DNA from: Brevundimonas sp. MYb52
GTDB taxonomy: Bacteria; Pseudomonadota; Alphaproteobacteria; Caulobacterales; Caulobacteraceae
Length of the DNA: 64,000 nt
Direction: 5' to 3'
Assembly (NCBI RefSeq): GCF_002979535.1
Contig: NZ_PCPB01000006.1
Location: 1-64,000 of the forward strand
Positions within the stretch are counted from its first letter, which is position 1, and each line of letters opens with the position of its first letter. The translations under genes and the position numbers were made by a program. The notes below the pieces were generated by a model. The model did not search any database and was not told the origin of the DNA. It saw only the letters and a program-made list of their open reading frames with translations. Of the stretch, positions 43,885 through 54,555 are shown in pieces.

Positions 43885-44723
43885 TGGACGAGCGGCTTGA
43901 AGTCGCGCTGATCCAGACGCGGACGCCGGCGACGGCGTCCGCGGGGTTGGCCCATGTCGAGCCGCTGATCCGCGAGGCGGCGGCGGGCGGGGCGCAATTG
44001 GTCCTGACGCCCGAGGGGACCAACTTCCTCGAACAGCGCAGGGGTCTGCGCGACGCCGCGCTTTCGACCCAAGACGCGGACGCCGCCGTTCTCGGCCTGC
44101 GCGCCCTGGCGAGCGAACTGGGCGTCTGGCTGCTGATCGGGTCGGCCATCGTGCGCTCGGACGTTCCGGGCGACGCGCGCGCCGCCAACCGTTCGTTGCT
44201 GATCGACCCGACCGGGGCGATCACGGCGCGCTACGACAAGCTGCATGTCTTCGACGTCGATCTGGCCAATGGCGAGACCTATCGCGAGAGCGCCTCGGTG
44301 CGTCCCGGCGACGCCGCAAGCGTGGCCGCCACGCCCTGGGGCCGCTTGGGCCTGAGCATCTGTTACGATGTGCGCTTCCCCCACCTCTATCGCGCCCTGG
44401 CCAAGAGCGGGGCGTCGATGATCGCGGTCCCCGCCGCCTTCACACGCCCGACCGGCGAGGCCCACTGGGAGACCCTGCTGCGCGCCCGCGCCATCGAGAC
44501 CGGCGCCTTCGTCCTGGCCCCGGCCCAGGGCGGAACCCACGAAGACGGCCGCCAAACATGGGGCCGTTCCCTGATCATCGGTCCCTGGGGCGAGGTGATC
44601 GCCCGCGCCGATCATGACGAGCCGGGCGTTCTTCACGCCAGGCTGGACCTGAGCGCCGTGGATCGCGCCCGCGCCTCCATCCCGGCTCTGCGCCACGACC
44701 GCGATTTCGACTGGCCGTCATGA
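43884..44723 (+). CDS. Carbon-nitrogen hydrolase (nitrilase superfamily)
   Basis: A 279-residue amidase of the nitrilase superfamily. The catalytic triad is Glu44 (TPEGTN), Lys119 (YDKLHVFDVD) and Cys160 (SICYDVRFPHLYR). These motifs match the Nit1/Nit2 group, which hydrolyses deaminated glutathione or omega-amides. A glutaredoxin gene immediately upstream supports a thiol-repair role, though that link is inferred. Its stop overlaps the next ATG by 4 bases (ATGA). Confidence 0.92.
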   Translation: MDERLEVALIQTRTPATASAGLAHVEPLIREAAAGGAQLVLTPEGTNFLEQRRGLRDAALSTQDADAAVLGLRALASELGVWLLIGSAIVRSDVPGDARAANRSLLIDPTGAITARYDKLHVFDVDLANGETYRESASVRPGDAASVAATPWGRLGLSICYDVRFPHLYRALAKSGASMIAVPAAFTRPTGEAHWETLLRARAIETGAFVLAPAQGGTHEDGRQTWGRSLIIGPWGEVIARADHDEPGVLHARLDLSAVDRARASIPALRHDRDFDWPS

Positions 44724-45154
44724 TCCGCTACGCCCTGTCCTGCGACCATGACCATGGCTTCGAGGCCTGGTTCGCCTCATCAAACGACTATGACGATCAG
44801 GCCGCGCGCGGTCTGGTCGAATGCCCCTTCTGCGGCTCGACGGCCATACGCAAGCAGGTCCTGGCCCCGTCCGTCGCGGGCACGAAGAAGACCGCGCCTG
44901 CGCCCGATACGGCCAAGCAGATGCGTGAAATGATGATGCAGGCGGCGCGCGAGGTGCGCGATCACGTCGAGCAGAATTTCGACTACGTCGGCGACGCCTT
45001 CGCCCGCGAGGCCCGCGATATCCATGAAGGCCGCTCCGAGAAGCGCGAAATCTATGGCGAGGCCACCCCGGCTGACGTCAAGAAGCTGAAGGACGACGGC
45101 GTGCCCTGCGCCGCCCTGCCCAGCCTGCCGCCCGATCCCAAGAAGGCCAACTGA
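44720..45154 (+). CDS. DUF1178 family protein
   Basis: A 144-residue DUF1178 protein. The N-terminus MIRYALSCDHDHGFEAWFASSNDYDDQ with CPFCGS at about 35-40 is diagnostic and forms a rubredoxin-like zinc or iron site. A helical, charged middle and DDGVPCAALPSLP near the end complete the family pattern. Its function is unknown; it occurs next to Nit-type amidases in many alphaproteobacteria (recalled). The start overlaps the nitrilase stop by 4 bases. Confidence 0.92.
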   Translation: MIRYALSCDHDHGFEAWFASSNDYDDQAARGLVECPFCGSTAIRKQVLAPSVAGTKKTAPAPDTAKQMREMMMQAAREVRDHVEQNFDYVGDAFAREARDIHEGRSEKREIYGEATPADVKKLKDDGVPCAALPSLPPDPKKAN

Positions 45155-45157
45155 AGG

Positions 45158-45967
45158 ATGGGGCAGGGGGAGAGATACGAAGAGTTCGCGCCGCCGCCGT
45201 CCTTGCGCCCTTTCATCCGCACCCTGTGGACCTATGCCGCGCCCGAGCCGTCGGGCGCGGTGCAGCGGATCGCCCCCGACGGTTGCCCCGAACTGGTGAT
45301 CGACCTGGCCGCCCCCTATGAGGAGGCGGGCGACGACGGCGTCTTTCGGCCCCAGCCGCCGGTCATCTTCGCCGGCCAGATGACCCGGCCCATGGCCATT
45401 CGTCCGGTCGGCTCCGTCGAAATCGTCGCAGCCCGCTTCGAGCCGGACGGGGCGCGCGACTTCCTCGGTCAGCCGCTGGTCGACGCCACTGACCGGCGGC
45501 TGGGTTTGGTGGCGCGACTCTCGGGCTTTGCGGCGCCCGCTGGCGATCCGGCGGGACAGGCGGCGGCCCTGATCGACTGGCTGGAGGCCGAGCGCCAAGC
45601 CAAGGGCTGGCGTCTCGACCCCGCTGTCCGCGCCGAGGTCACAGCCAGTGAGCGCGAGGAGGAGGCGCCGTCCCTGTCGTCCGCCGACCGTCGCGCCCTG
45701 CAGCGCCGCTTCCGCGACCGGGTCGGCGTGGCCCCGCGCACCCTGCGCTCGGTCTTCCGGTTCCGCCGCGTCTTCGACCATGCGACAGGTCAGGACGCCG
45801 ACGCCGCCTCCTGGCTGGAGGCCGGTCTGGCGGCGGGCTATTTCGACCAGCCGCAGATGGCCCGCGACTTCCGCCGCTTCCTCGGCTGCACCGCCACCGA
45901 ATGGGCGCGCGAGCAGATGGAGCTGGCCCGCCAGCTGGCGTCGCAATCCTACAAGCGGGACGGCTGA
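45158..45967 (+). CDS. AraC-family transcriptional regulator
   Basis: A 269-residue regulator. The N-terminal effector domain begins YEEFAPPPSLRPFIRTLWTY and contains PDGCPELVIDL and IFAGQMTRPMAIRPVGSVEIVAARFEP, a DUF6597-type arrangement. The C-terminal AraC helix-turn-helix has DRRALQRRFRDRVGVAPRTLRSVFRFRR and AAGYFDQPQMARDFRRF. It starts 3 bases after the DUF1178 stop, so it is probably part of the same transcript; the inducer is unknown. Confidence 0.9.
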   Translation: MGQGERYEEFAPPPSLRPFIRTLWTYAAPEPSGAVQRIAPDGCPELVIDLAAPYEEAGDDGVFRPQPPVIFAGQMTRPMAIRPVGSVEIVAARFEPDGARDFLGQPLVDATDRRLGLVARLSGFAAPAGDPAGQAAALIDWLEAERQAKGWRLDPAVRAEVTASEREEEAPSLSSADRRALQRRFRDRVGVAPRTLRSVFRFRRVFDHATGQDADAASWLEAGLAAGYFDQPQMARDFRRFLGCTATEWAREQMELARQLASQSYKRDG

Positions 45968-45995
45968 AGCCGGGCTAGGCTCTCAATGAAAGGCG

Positions 45996-46129
45996 CCGTC
46001 ACCCTCGGGCTTGTCCCGAGGGCCTATGGCGAGTTCAGGCGCTGTCGTGAGGTTGGCTGTCGTCCCCGATGTTCAGGGGCTGGCGCTGGCCGTAACGATG
46101 GGCCCTCGGGACAAGCCCGAGGGTGACGG
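45996..46129. repeat. Intergenic inverted-repeat element B (29-bp arms)
   Basis: Arms 45996-46024 and 46101-46129 are perfect reverse complements over 29 bases, with a 76-base centre. Each arm itself contains CCCTCGGG and CCCGAGGG around CTTGT, so either a single cruciform or two small hairpins can form. Ends read CCGTCACCC and GGGTGACGG, close to the ends of element A at 35864. It lies between the AraC gene and the DUF6265 gene. Confidence 0.88.
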
Positions 46130-46165
46130 AGTGTTTGAAGGTTCATTCTTGCTGAGAGCGATATC

Positions 46166-46645
46166 ATGTCTGTTCTGACCGCCCTGATGGCCGCCGCTCT
46201 GTTGCAGGCGACGTCGGCCTCGACCGCCCCCGACCTGTCGTGGCTGGCCGGCTACTGGCTGGACTGCTCTGGCGGGCGCGAGGCGTCCGAGACCTGGAGC
46301 GATCTGCGCGCGGGCCTTCTGGTTGGTCATACCGTGACCGTGCGCAATGGCCGCAGCGGCTTCGAGTTCGCGCGTATCGGACCCATGCCTGATGCTGGGC
46401 CCGAGGGCGGTCTGGCCTATGTCGCCCAGCCGGGCGGGGCCGCGCCCACCTCGTTTCGCCTGATCGAAAGTGGGCCGCAGCGGGTGGTTTTCGCCAACCC
46501 CGCCAACGACTTTCCGCACCGCATCATCTATTCACGCACGGGGGATGTGCTGGCCGCCCGCATCGAAGGGGCGGATGACGATGAGACCCGGAGTGCGGAA
46601 TGGACATTCAACAAGGCGCAGCTGAACGCGCGCTGCCCCAGCTGA
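46166..46645 (+). CDS. DUF6265 family protein
   Basis: A 159-residue protein with a hydrophobic N-terminus (LTALMAAALLQATSA), probably a signal peptide, followed by LSWLAGYWLDCSGGREASETWSD, the start of the lipocalin-like DUF6265 domain. PANDFPHRIIYSR near 117 is conserved in the family. It is likely periplasmic and ligand-binding; no function is known. Its last 46 bases overlap the start of the GNAT gene in another frame. Confidence 0.85.
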   Translation: MSVLTALMAAALLQATSASTAPDLSWLAGYWLDCSGGREASETWSDLRAGLLVGHTVTVRNGRSGFEFARIGPMPDAGPEGGLAYVAQPGGAAPTSFRLIESGPQRVVFANPANDFPHRIIYSRTGDVLAARIEGADDDETRSAEWTFNKAQLNARCPS

Positions 46646-47133
46646 CTTGGCGGCCGATGACGCCCGAGGACATCGACGGCGTCGTCGGCGTCGCCCGCCT
46701 GTCCTTCCCCGATCATTTCGAAGCGCGCGAATGCTTCGCCGAGCGGCAGGAACTGGCGCCCGAGGGCTGCTTCGTCCTGTCTGACGAAGCCGGAATCGTC
46801 ATGGGCTACCTGATGGCCTATCCGTGGAAGCGCAACAGCGCCCCGCCGCTGGACAGCCTGATCGGCGCCGTCCCGACCGACGCCGAGGTCATCTATCTGC
46901 ACGATCTGGCCGTCCACCCCGATACGCGCGGCGGCGGCTACACCCGTCCCATCGTCGAGCGACTGGCTGAACAGGCCAGGGCGGCGGGCTGGAAGGAGGT
47001 CGCCCTGGTCGCCGTGAACGAGGCGACCGCCTTCTGGGAACGCAATGGCTTTGTCGTCCAGACCCCGCCCGGCATGGCCGAGAAACTGGCCAGCTACGGC
47101 GACGACGCCCGCTATATGATCAGAACGCTCTGA
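46600..47133 (+). CDS. GNAT family N-acetyltransferase
   Basis: A 177-residue acetyltransferase. Two strands and the acetyl-CoA region LHDLAVHPDTRGGGYTRPIVERLAEQA (about 103-130) are clear, and the ATAFWERNGF C-terminal strand-helix is typical. The usual RGxG/A loop reads RGGGYT. The ATG at 46600 has GGAG upstream but overlaps the DUF6265 gene by 46 bases; ATG 46657, 19 codons later, begins at MTPEDIDGV, the true domain start, and is a real alternative. It converges with the ATPase gene, overlapping by 14 bases. Confidence 0.88.
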   Translation: MDIQQGAAERALPQLTWRPMTPEDIDGVVGVARLSFPDHFEARECFAERQELAPEGCFVLSDEAGIVMGYLMAYPWKRNSAPPLDSLIGAVPTDAEVIYLHDLAVHPDTRGGGYTRPIVERLAEQARAAGWKEVALVAVNEATAFWERNGFVVQTPPGMAEKLASYGDDARYMIRTL

Positions 47134-47665
47134 TCGTCTTCATTACAAAGCTGAGGCGCTCGGCGACGGGCGCCTTCGGCAGTTCGATCAGCTCATAACC
47201 GAAGCGTGGATAGACCTCGGTCATGGCGTCGAAGGTGCGCTGCGCCTCGTCCAGATCCTGTTTGCGTTCGGCGTCCTGAGCGAAAATCTCTGGCCAGACG
47301 GGAGCGATGAAGACGCGCCGGTCGTAGCGGACGTCGCGCGCCGCCCGCTCGACATGGGCCGGGATCGGCTGGCCGCACAGGGTCAGGTAGCCGACCACGT
47401 CAGGCGTTCCCCGGTCGAAGAAGGCTGGCCCTGCCGCGCCCTCGAACCGGGCGTGGGCCTCCAGTTCGCGATCCAGCATCAGTTCGGCGAACAGGGCGCG
47501 GTCGCGCCACGGCAGGGCCTGACCGTCGATGGCTTGCTGGCGACGGATGACGGCGCGGCCGGCTTCGGGCGAGGTCGCATGGCCCGCCGCCGCCAGCGCC
47601 TCGATCAGGCTGGTCTTGCCCGAGCCCGGCCCGCCGGTGACGACGATGCGCCGGAGCGTCGTCAT
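47120..47665 (-). CDS. AAA_28-type P-loop ATPase
   Basis: A 181-residue protein. Walker [18 protein letters not shown] is at about 8-24, a Walker-B-like FFDRG follows near 83 and [24 protein letters not shown] matches AAA_28 proteins. This small family includes NadR-like kinases and predicted nucleotide kinases, and its substrate is unknown. It starts in the end of ubiG (ATGA overlap, 4 bases), so it is translationally coupled to ubiquinone synthesis. It overlaps the convergent GNAT gene by 14 bases. Confidence 0.87.
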   Translation of the reverse strand: MTTLRRIVVTGGPGSGKTSLIEALAAAGHATSPEAGRAVIRRQQAIDGQALPWRDRALFAELMLDRELEAHARFEGAAGPAFFDRGTPDVVGYLTLCGQPIPAHVERAARDVRYDRRVFIAPVWPEIFAQDAERKQDLDEAQRTFDAMTEVYPRFGYELIELPKAPVAERLSFVMKTIRAF

Positions 47666-48480
47666 GCGTGCCGCGTCGCCATCATCATGTAGTTGATGCC
47701 CACGTCGTCGCCCTCGCTCCAGCGGTCGTTGAGCGGGTCATAGGCCAGGCCATAGGGGCCGGTGACGCTCAGGGGCTCGCCGTCGAGCATGGCGCGTAGT
47801 TCCTCGGGCTTGAGAAACTGGCGCCAGTCGTGAGTGCCGGCGGGAACCCAGCGCAGCACGTATTCGGCGGCGAACTTGCCCAGCAGCAGGCCCTTCAAGG
47901 TGCGGTTCAGGGTGGCGACGATCATCAGGCCGCCGGGCTTGATCAGTTTGGAGCAGGCGCGGACGAAGGCCTCGGGATCGGCCACGTGCTCGATCACCTC
48001 CATGGTCAGGACCACGTCGAAGGGGCCGGCGTTCGCCTCGACCATCTGCTCGACGGTGGCGGCGCGGTAGGTAATGTCGAGCCCGACCTGTTCGGCGTGG
48101 GCGCGGGCCGTGCCGATATTCTCGGACGAGGCGTCCAGGGCCGTGACCTCAAACCCCATGCGCCGCATCGGCTCGGCGATCAGGCCGCCGCCGCAGCCGA
48201 TGTCGATCAGGCTGAGACCGACGAAGGGCGACCGCGCTCGAACATCGCGGCCATAGTGTTCGGCGGCGCGGTCGCGGACGAATTTCAGCCGCGCCGGATT
48301 GAACCGATGCAGGGGCGCGAACGGCCCTTTCGGGTCCCACCATTCGGCCGCCTGGGCCGAAAAGCGCGCCACATCGGCGGGATCAATGCTCGGCCCCTCG
48401 GCACGATCGGTTGCAAAGGGTGAAAAACCCTCTTCGCTTTGGGGTTTGCGCGGCTCAAGGCTGTCGTTAGAAGCGGACAT
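47662..48480 (-). CDS. ubiG: Ubiquinone biosynthesis O-methyltransferase
   Basis: A 272-residue SAM-dependent methyltransferase that acts on both hydroxyl positions in ubiquinone synthesis. It contains [23 protein letters not shown] near residue 32, the SAM loop [19 protein letters not shown] near 90 and [29 protein letters not shown] near 190, all UbiG hallmarks. I chose ATG 48480 (MSASNDS); an upstream start would add 26 residues crossing toward lysC. It is divergent from lysC, with 56 bases between starts. Confidence 0.94.
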   Translation of the reverse strand: MSASNDSLEPRKPQSEEGFSPFATDRAEGPSIDPADVARFSAQAAEWWDPKGPFAPLHRFNPARLKFVRDRAAEHYGRDVRARSPFVGLSLIDIGCGGGLIAEPMRRMGFEVTALDASSENIGTARAHAEQVGLDITYRAATVEQMVEANAGPFDVVLTMEVIEHVADPEAFVRACSKLIKPGGLMIVATLNRTLKGLLLGKFAAEYVLRWVPAGTHDWRQFLKPEELRAMLDGEPLSVTGPYGLAYDPLNDRWSEGDDVGINYMMMATRHA

Positions 48481-48536
48481 GGCCGCAGGCATGAACCGCC
48501 TTGGCCGCCCATGCAAGCAGGGGACGAAACGCCACG

Positions 48537-49811
<1,275 letters not shown>

Positions 49812-49876
49812 GAAAACAGCAACGCCGTCCTATCTGGTCAGTGGGCTGATCGACGGGCGGCCAGGCGGGAGGCGAC

Positions 49877-52144
49877 ATGGTGAAGGGCGGATTGACGACG
49901 AGGGGGCCTCGCAACCTCCTGCGCCAGATCCGCGAAGCCATGGCCGGCGGCGGCCCGGCGCAGGACCGGCTCGACATGGTGGTGCGCACCATCGCCCAGT
50001 CCATGGTCGCCGAAGTCTGCTCCATCTATTTGCGCCGCGCCTCAGGCGAGCTGGAACTGTTCGCCACCCAGGGCCTGAACCCCGAGGCCGTCCACAATAC
50101 CCGGCTGCGGCCAGGCGAGGGTCTGGTCGGCGAGGTGGCCCGGCTGGCCCAGCCGATCAGCCTGTCGGACGCGCCGTCCCACCCCAGCTTCTCCTATCGC
50201 CCGGAAACCGGCGAAGACCCCTTCCACGCCTTCCTCGGCGCGCCGCTTCTGCGCGGCGGTCGGGCCATCGGGGTTCTGGTCGTCCAGAACCGCGCCGCCC
50301 GTCGCTATGACGAGGAAGAGGTCGAGGACATCCAGACCATCGCCATGGTCCTGGCCGAGACGGTCGCCTCGGGCGAGCTTCTGGCCCAGGACGAACTGCG
50401 CGACGTCGAGGTGGCGCCCCACCGACCCGAGCGGCTGAAGGGCCAGAAGTTCGCCGAAGGCCTGGCCTATGGCGTCGTCGTCCAGCACGAGGCGCCCCTG
50501 GCCCCCGAGCAACTGCTGTCCGACGACCCGGCCGCCGAGGAGCGGCGTCTGGCCGAGGCCCTGTCGACGCTGAAAGCCGGCATCGACGCCATGCTGGAAG
50601 GCGGGCAGAGCAAGCTGGGCGGGACCTCATTCGAGGTTCTGGAGACCTATCGGATGTTCGCCGACGACCGGGGCTGGAACCGGTCTCTGGAAGAGGCGGT
50701 GCGTTCGGGCCTGACCGCCGAGGCGGCCGTGGATCGGGTCCGCAACGAACACCGCGCCCGCTTCGCCAAGGCTCGCGACCCCTATATCCGCGAGCGGCTG
50801 CACGACTTCGAGGACCTGGCCAACCGTCTGCTGCGGGTGCTGGCCGGCGACAATCCCGGCCAGCGCGACCTGCCCGACGACGCCATCCTGGTGGCCCGAA
50901 ATCTCGGCCCCGCCGACCTGCTGGAGTATCCGCGCCACAAGCTGCGCGGCCTGCTGCTGGAAGAAGGCTCGGCCGCCAGCCACGCCGCCATCGTCGCCCG
51001 CGCCCTGCAGATCCCCTGCGTGGGCCGTCTGCAAGGCCTGCGCGACCGTCTGTCCGAGGGCGACCAGGTCATCGTCGACGGCGAGACGGGCGAGGCCTAT
51101 CTGCGCCCCCGTCCCGACATGCTGGCGGCGGTTCAGACCCGCATGGCCGTGCGCGAGCAGCGCCGCGCTGAATTCGACCTGCTGCGCGACACCCCTGCCG
51201 TCACCAGGGATGGCACGCGCATCACCGTCCTGACCAATGCTGGTCTGGCGGTGGATCTGGAAAATCTGGACGCGACCGGGGCCGAGGGCATCGGCCTGTT
51301 CCGCACCGAGTTCCAGTTCATGGTTTCGGACGAACTGCCGCGTCTGGACGCCCAGACGGCCCTCTACAAGCTGGTGCTGGACGCCGCTGGGGACCGCCCG
51401 GTCACCTTCCGCACCCTGGACATCGGCGGCGACAAGGTCCTGCCCTATCTCGACAACGAGCGGGAGGAGAACCCCGCTCTGGGGCGGCGCGCAATCCGTC
51501 TGGGTCTGGATCGCCCGGCTCTGCTGCGGATGCAGGTGCGGGCGCTGCTGGCCGCCGCCGCCGGGCGCGAGCTGCGCGTCATGTTCCCCATGATCGCCAC
51601 GGTGGACGAGTTCCGCGCCGCGCGTGAACTGGTCGATGTCGAGTGCGACTGGGCGCGGCGGCGCGGACGGCCCCTGCCGTCCCTACTGCGCGTCGGGGCC
51701 ATGATCGAATGCCCCAGCCTGTTGTGGCACCTGGACGCCCTGTTGCCGTTGACCGACTTCGTCTCGATCGGCACCAACGACCTGCTGCAGTACATGTTCG
51801 CCGCCGACCGGACCAATCCTCTGGTGTCGGACCGGTATGATCCCCTGTCGCCGCCGGCCCTGAGGGCCCTGGCCGAGATCCAGCAGAAGTGCGCCGACAG
51901 CGCCACGCCGGTCTCGGTCTGCGGTGAACTGGCCGGGCGTCCGCTGGAAGCCTTCGCCCTGATCACCCTGGGTTATACGCGACTGTCCGCCCCGGCCGGG
52001 GGGGTGGGGCCGGTCAAACGGATGATCCTGTCGGTCGACCTGCCTGCGGCGCGGCGCGGCATGGCCGTCCTGCTCGGTTCCTCGGCCGGGTCTGTGCGCG
52101 GCGAGATCGAGTCCCTGGCGCGCAAGCTGAACGTCATCGTCTGA
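49877..52144 (+). CDS. ptsP: PTS enzyme I, nitrogen type (GAF domain)
   Basis: A 755-residue EI-Ntr. It has an N-terminal GAF domain (about 25-165), then the EI fold with the phosphorylated His near 369 (GSAASHAAIVARALQIPC) and the PEP-binding C-terminal barrel (GLFRTEFQFM, NPALGRRAIRLGL, FVSIGTNDLLQY, VCGEL). It starts the regulatory phosphorelay to HPr and EIIA encoded at 8319-9013. The GAF domain may sense nitrogen status, in related bacteria through glutamine. GGGAGG lies before the ATG. It sits just after lysC, as in many alphaproteobacteria, and is probably a separate unit. Confidence 0.95.
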   Translation: MVKGGLTTRGPRNLLRQIREAMAGGGPAQDRLDMVVRTIAQSMVAEVCSIYLRRASGELELFATQGLNPEAVHNTRLRPGEGLVGEVARLAQPISLSDAPSHPSFSYRPETGEDPFHAFLGAPLLRGGRAIGVLVVQNRAARRYDEEEVEDIQTIAMVLAETVASGELLAQDELRDVEVAPHRPERLKGQKFAEGLAYGVVVQHEAPLAPEQLLSDDPAAEERRLAEALSTLKAGIDAMLEGGQSKLGGTSFEVLETYRMFADDRGWNRSLEEAVRSGLTAEAAVDRVRNEHRARFAKARDPYIRERLHDFEDLANRLLRVLAGDNPGQRDLPDDAILVARNLGPADLLEYPRHKLRGLLLEEGSAASHAAIVARALQIPCVGRLQGLRDRLSEGDQVIVDGETGEAYLRPRPDMLAAVQTRMAVREQRRAEFDLLRDTPAVTRDGTRITVLTNAGLAVDLENLDATGAEGIGLFRTEFQFMVSDELPRLDAQTALYKLVLDAAGDRPVTFRTLDIGGDKVLPYLDNEREENPALGRRAIRLGLDRPALLRMQVRALLAAAAGRELRVMFPMIATVDEFRAARELVDVECDWARRRGRPLPSLLRVGAMIECPSLLWHLDALLPLTDFVSIGTNDLLQYMFAADRTNPLVSDRYDPLSPPALRALAEIQQKCADSATPVSVCGELAGRPLEAFALITLGYTRLSAPAGGVGPVKRMILSVDLPAARRGMAVLLGSSAGSVRGEIESLARKLNVIV

Positions 52145-52246
52145 GCCATAGACTGAAGCGGGGCTGCTTTCCCGCGTTGCCCGCATCAAGCGCCTCGTCT
52201 AAGCGAAGGGGAGGGCGCCGTCGCGTCCGCACGGACGGAACCCCGC

Positions 52247-53299
52247 ATGGATCAGGATCGGCAGAACGCGCCGTCCCTCGAGGACGCCGAGACGCTGGGC
52301 GAGGCCCTGCGCGCCGCCCGTCTCGCTTCGGGCCGCTCCATGGCCCAGCTGTCGACCATGACGCGGGTGCATCCGCGCTACCTGACGGCGCTGGAGCAGA
52401 ACGAGTTTTCGGTCCTGCCGTCGCGCATCTTCTCCATGGGCTATGTCCGGGCCTACGCCGGCGCCCTGGGTCTAGACGAACTGACCGCCGTTGAGCGTTT
52501 CAAGCGCGAGTTCCCCGAAGCCGCCGTGCCGCTTCAGGCCCCGACCGGCGCCGCCCTGCAGCAGATGCGCCGCACCTCGCCCAAGATTCTGGCGGCGCTC
52601 GGCGTGTTGATCGTGGCCGTGATCGGCTGGAATGTGTTTCAGCGCGTGGTCCGCATCGAGCCGCCGCATCCGTCCGATCTGGTCGGCGTGCCCAAGAACT
52701 GGGCCAAGGAGGCTGACTCCGAGGTCGAGCGCGCCCTCTATCTGGGCGCGCCGCGTGCGGCCCCGCCGGACCAGACCACCCCGGCGCTCTACATCACGCC
52801 TGGCCTGGAAGCCCAGCTGACCGGCGTCGATCCCGACGATCCCAATGCTGCGCCGCCGCCTGCGCCCCCGGTTCAAGCCGCCTTTAACCCGCGCGGCGCC
52901 GTCTATGGCGCATCGGCCACCACCTCCGTGGTCACCCTTCAGGCCCGCAAGCCGGCCACCCTGGTCGTGCGCCAGGGCGACGGTCGTATCCTGTTTGCGC
53001 GTCAGCTGGGGGTAGGCGAGGCCTGGCGTGCGCCGCCGAGCGTCTCGGCCACGGTGGACGTGTCGGACCCGACGGCCTTCGACGTCTATCTGAACGGCGA
53101 GCATAGCGGCGCCCTGCCTGCGCCCCAGTCGCCGCTCGGAACCTTGAACAACCGCGCCCAGGCCGAGGCTCGCCAGTCGGAAGCCCGCGCCGCCGCTGCG
53201 GCCGAAGCCCAGGCTCGCGCGCGCGCCGCCCAGGCGGCGGCTGCACTGGCCGCCGCCCCACCCCCTGTCGCCGCTCCGGCGGCCCCGCCTGCGGGATGA
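52247..53299 (+). CDS. rodZ: RodZ-like helix-turn-helix membrane protein
   Basis: A 350-residue protein with a cytoplasmic helix-turn-helix of the RodZ type ([21 protein letters not shown] through [14 protein letters not shown], about 15-60), one transmembrane helix near 110-128 ([18 protein letters not shown]) and a periplasmic DUF4115-like domain near 215-285. The C-terminus is Ala/Pro-rich with a long Ala-Glu-Arg helix. RodZ joins MreB to the elongasome. The ispG gene downstream matches the rodZ-ispG order known in E. coli. Confidence 0.85.
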   Translation: MDQDRQNAPSLEDAETLGEALRAARLASGRSMAQLSTMTRVHPRYLTALEQNEFSVLPSRIFSMGYVRAYAGALGLDELTAVERFKREFPEAAVPLQAPTGAALQQMRRTSPKILAALGVLIVAVIGWNVFQRVVRIEPPHPSDLVGVPKNWAKEADSEVERALYLGAPRAAPPDQTTPALYITPGLEAQLTGVDPDDPNAAPPPAPPVQAAFNPRGAVYGASATTSVVTLQARKPATLVVRQGDGRILFARQLGVGEAWRAPPSVSATVDVSDPTAFDVYLNGEHSGALPAPQSPLGTLNNRAQAEARQSEARAAAAAEAQARARAAQAAAALAAAPPPVAAPAAPPAG

Positions 53300-53363
53300 A
53301 TCGTCGCGGGCTGCGACTGATGTCGTGGTTTTGCCGTCGTTCCTCGCCTATGTTCCGCGCGAC

Positions 53364-54497
53364 ATGAGCGACCATTCCGAACTCGGCCACATCCGTCCCT
53401 GGCGCCACATCGAGCGCCGCAAAAGCCGCCAGATCATGGTCGGCTCGGTCCCGGTCGGCGGCGACGCCCCGATCAGCGTCCAGTCGATGACCAACACCCC
53501 GACGACTGACGCGGCGGCGACGCTGACGCAGATCCGTCAGCTGGAGGAGGCCGGGGCCGACATCGTCCGCGTCTCCTGCCCGGACGTGGAGTCGACGGCC
53601 GCCTTCAAGACCATCGCGCGCGAGGCCCGCGTGCCGCTCGTGGCCGACATCCACTTCCACTACAAACGCGGCATCGAGGCCGCTCAGGCGGGCGCCGCCT
53701 GCCTGCGCATCAACCCCGGCAACATCGGCTCGATGGACCGGGTGAAGGAGGTCGTTCAGGCCGCGCGCGACCACGGTTGCTCCATGCGCATCGGCGTCAA
53801 CGCCGGCTCGCTGGAGAAGGAGTTGCTGGAAAAATACGGCGAGCCCTGTCCCGATGCGATGGTGGAAAGCGCGCTGAACCACGCCCGCATCCTGCAGGAC
53901 CTGGACTTCCACGAGTTCAAGATCTCGGTGAAGGCGTCCGACCCCTTCCTGACGGTCGCCGCCTATCAGCAGTTGGCCGAGGCCATCGATTGCCCGCTGC
54001 ATTTGGGCGTGACCGAGGCCGGACCCCTGCGCACCGGCACGATCAAGTCGGCCATAGGCATGGGCAACATGCTGTGGGCCGGCATCGGCGACACCATCCG
54101 CGTCTCCCTGGCCGCCGACCCGGTCGAAGAGATCAAGGTCGGTTTCGACATCCTGAAATCCCTGGGCCTGCGTCACCGGGGGGTGAACATCATCGCCTGT
54201 CCGTCCTGCGCGCGGCAGGGTTTCAACGTCATCGAGACGGTGGCGATCCTGGAAGAGAAGCTGGCCCACGTCTCGACGGCCATGTCGCTGTCGATCATCG
54301 GCTGCGTCGTCAACGGACCGGGCGAGGCCCTCTATACCGACGTCGGCTTCACCGGCGGCGGCAAGGGCGCGGGCATGGTCTATCTGAACGGCAAGATCGC
54401 TGGGAAGCAGGCCAATGAGGGCATGATCGACCACATCGTCGAACTGGTCGAGGCCAAGGCCGCCGAACTGGACGCGGCGCGCAAGGCGGCGGAATAG
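53364..54497 (+). CDS. ispG: 4-hydroxy-3-methylbut-2-enyl diphosphate synthase IspG
   Basis: A 377-residue GcpE/IspG of the MEP isoprenoid route. The TIM barrel contains [19 protein letters not shown] and [10 protein letters not shown]; the C-terminal domain supplies the 4Fe-4S ligands in CPSCARQGF, and in [10 protein letters not shown]. Length suits the bacterial type. ATG 53364 ([13 protein letters not shown]) is preferred to a GTG 13 codons upstream. It is 64 bases after the RodZ-like gene, likely co-transcribed. Confidence 0.97.
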   Translation: MSDHSELGHIRPWRHIERRKSRQIMVGSVPVGGDAPISVQSMTNTPTTDAAATLTQIRQLEEAGADIVRVSCPDVESTAAFKTIAREARVPLVADIHFHYKRGIEAAQAGAACLRINPGNIGSMDRVKEVVQAARDHGCSMRIGVNAGSLEKELLEKYGEPCPDAMVESALNHARILQDLDFHEFKISVKASDPFLTVAAYQQLAEAIDCPLHLGVTEAGPLRTGTIKSAIGMGNMLWAGIGDTIRVSLAADPVEEIKVGFDILKSLGLRHRGVNIIACPSCARQGFNVIETVAILEEKLAHVSTAMSLSIIGCVVNGPGEALYTDVGFTGGGKGAGMVYLNGKIAGKQANEGMIDHIVELVEAKAAELDAARKAAE

Positions 54498-54555
54498 CCC
54501 TGTTCCGCTTCGAACGGCTGCGCTAGTCAGGCCGGATACTGGGTTGGGGAACATC

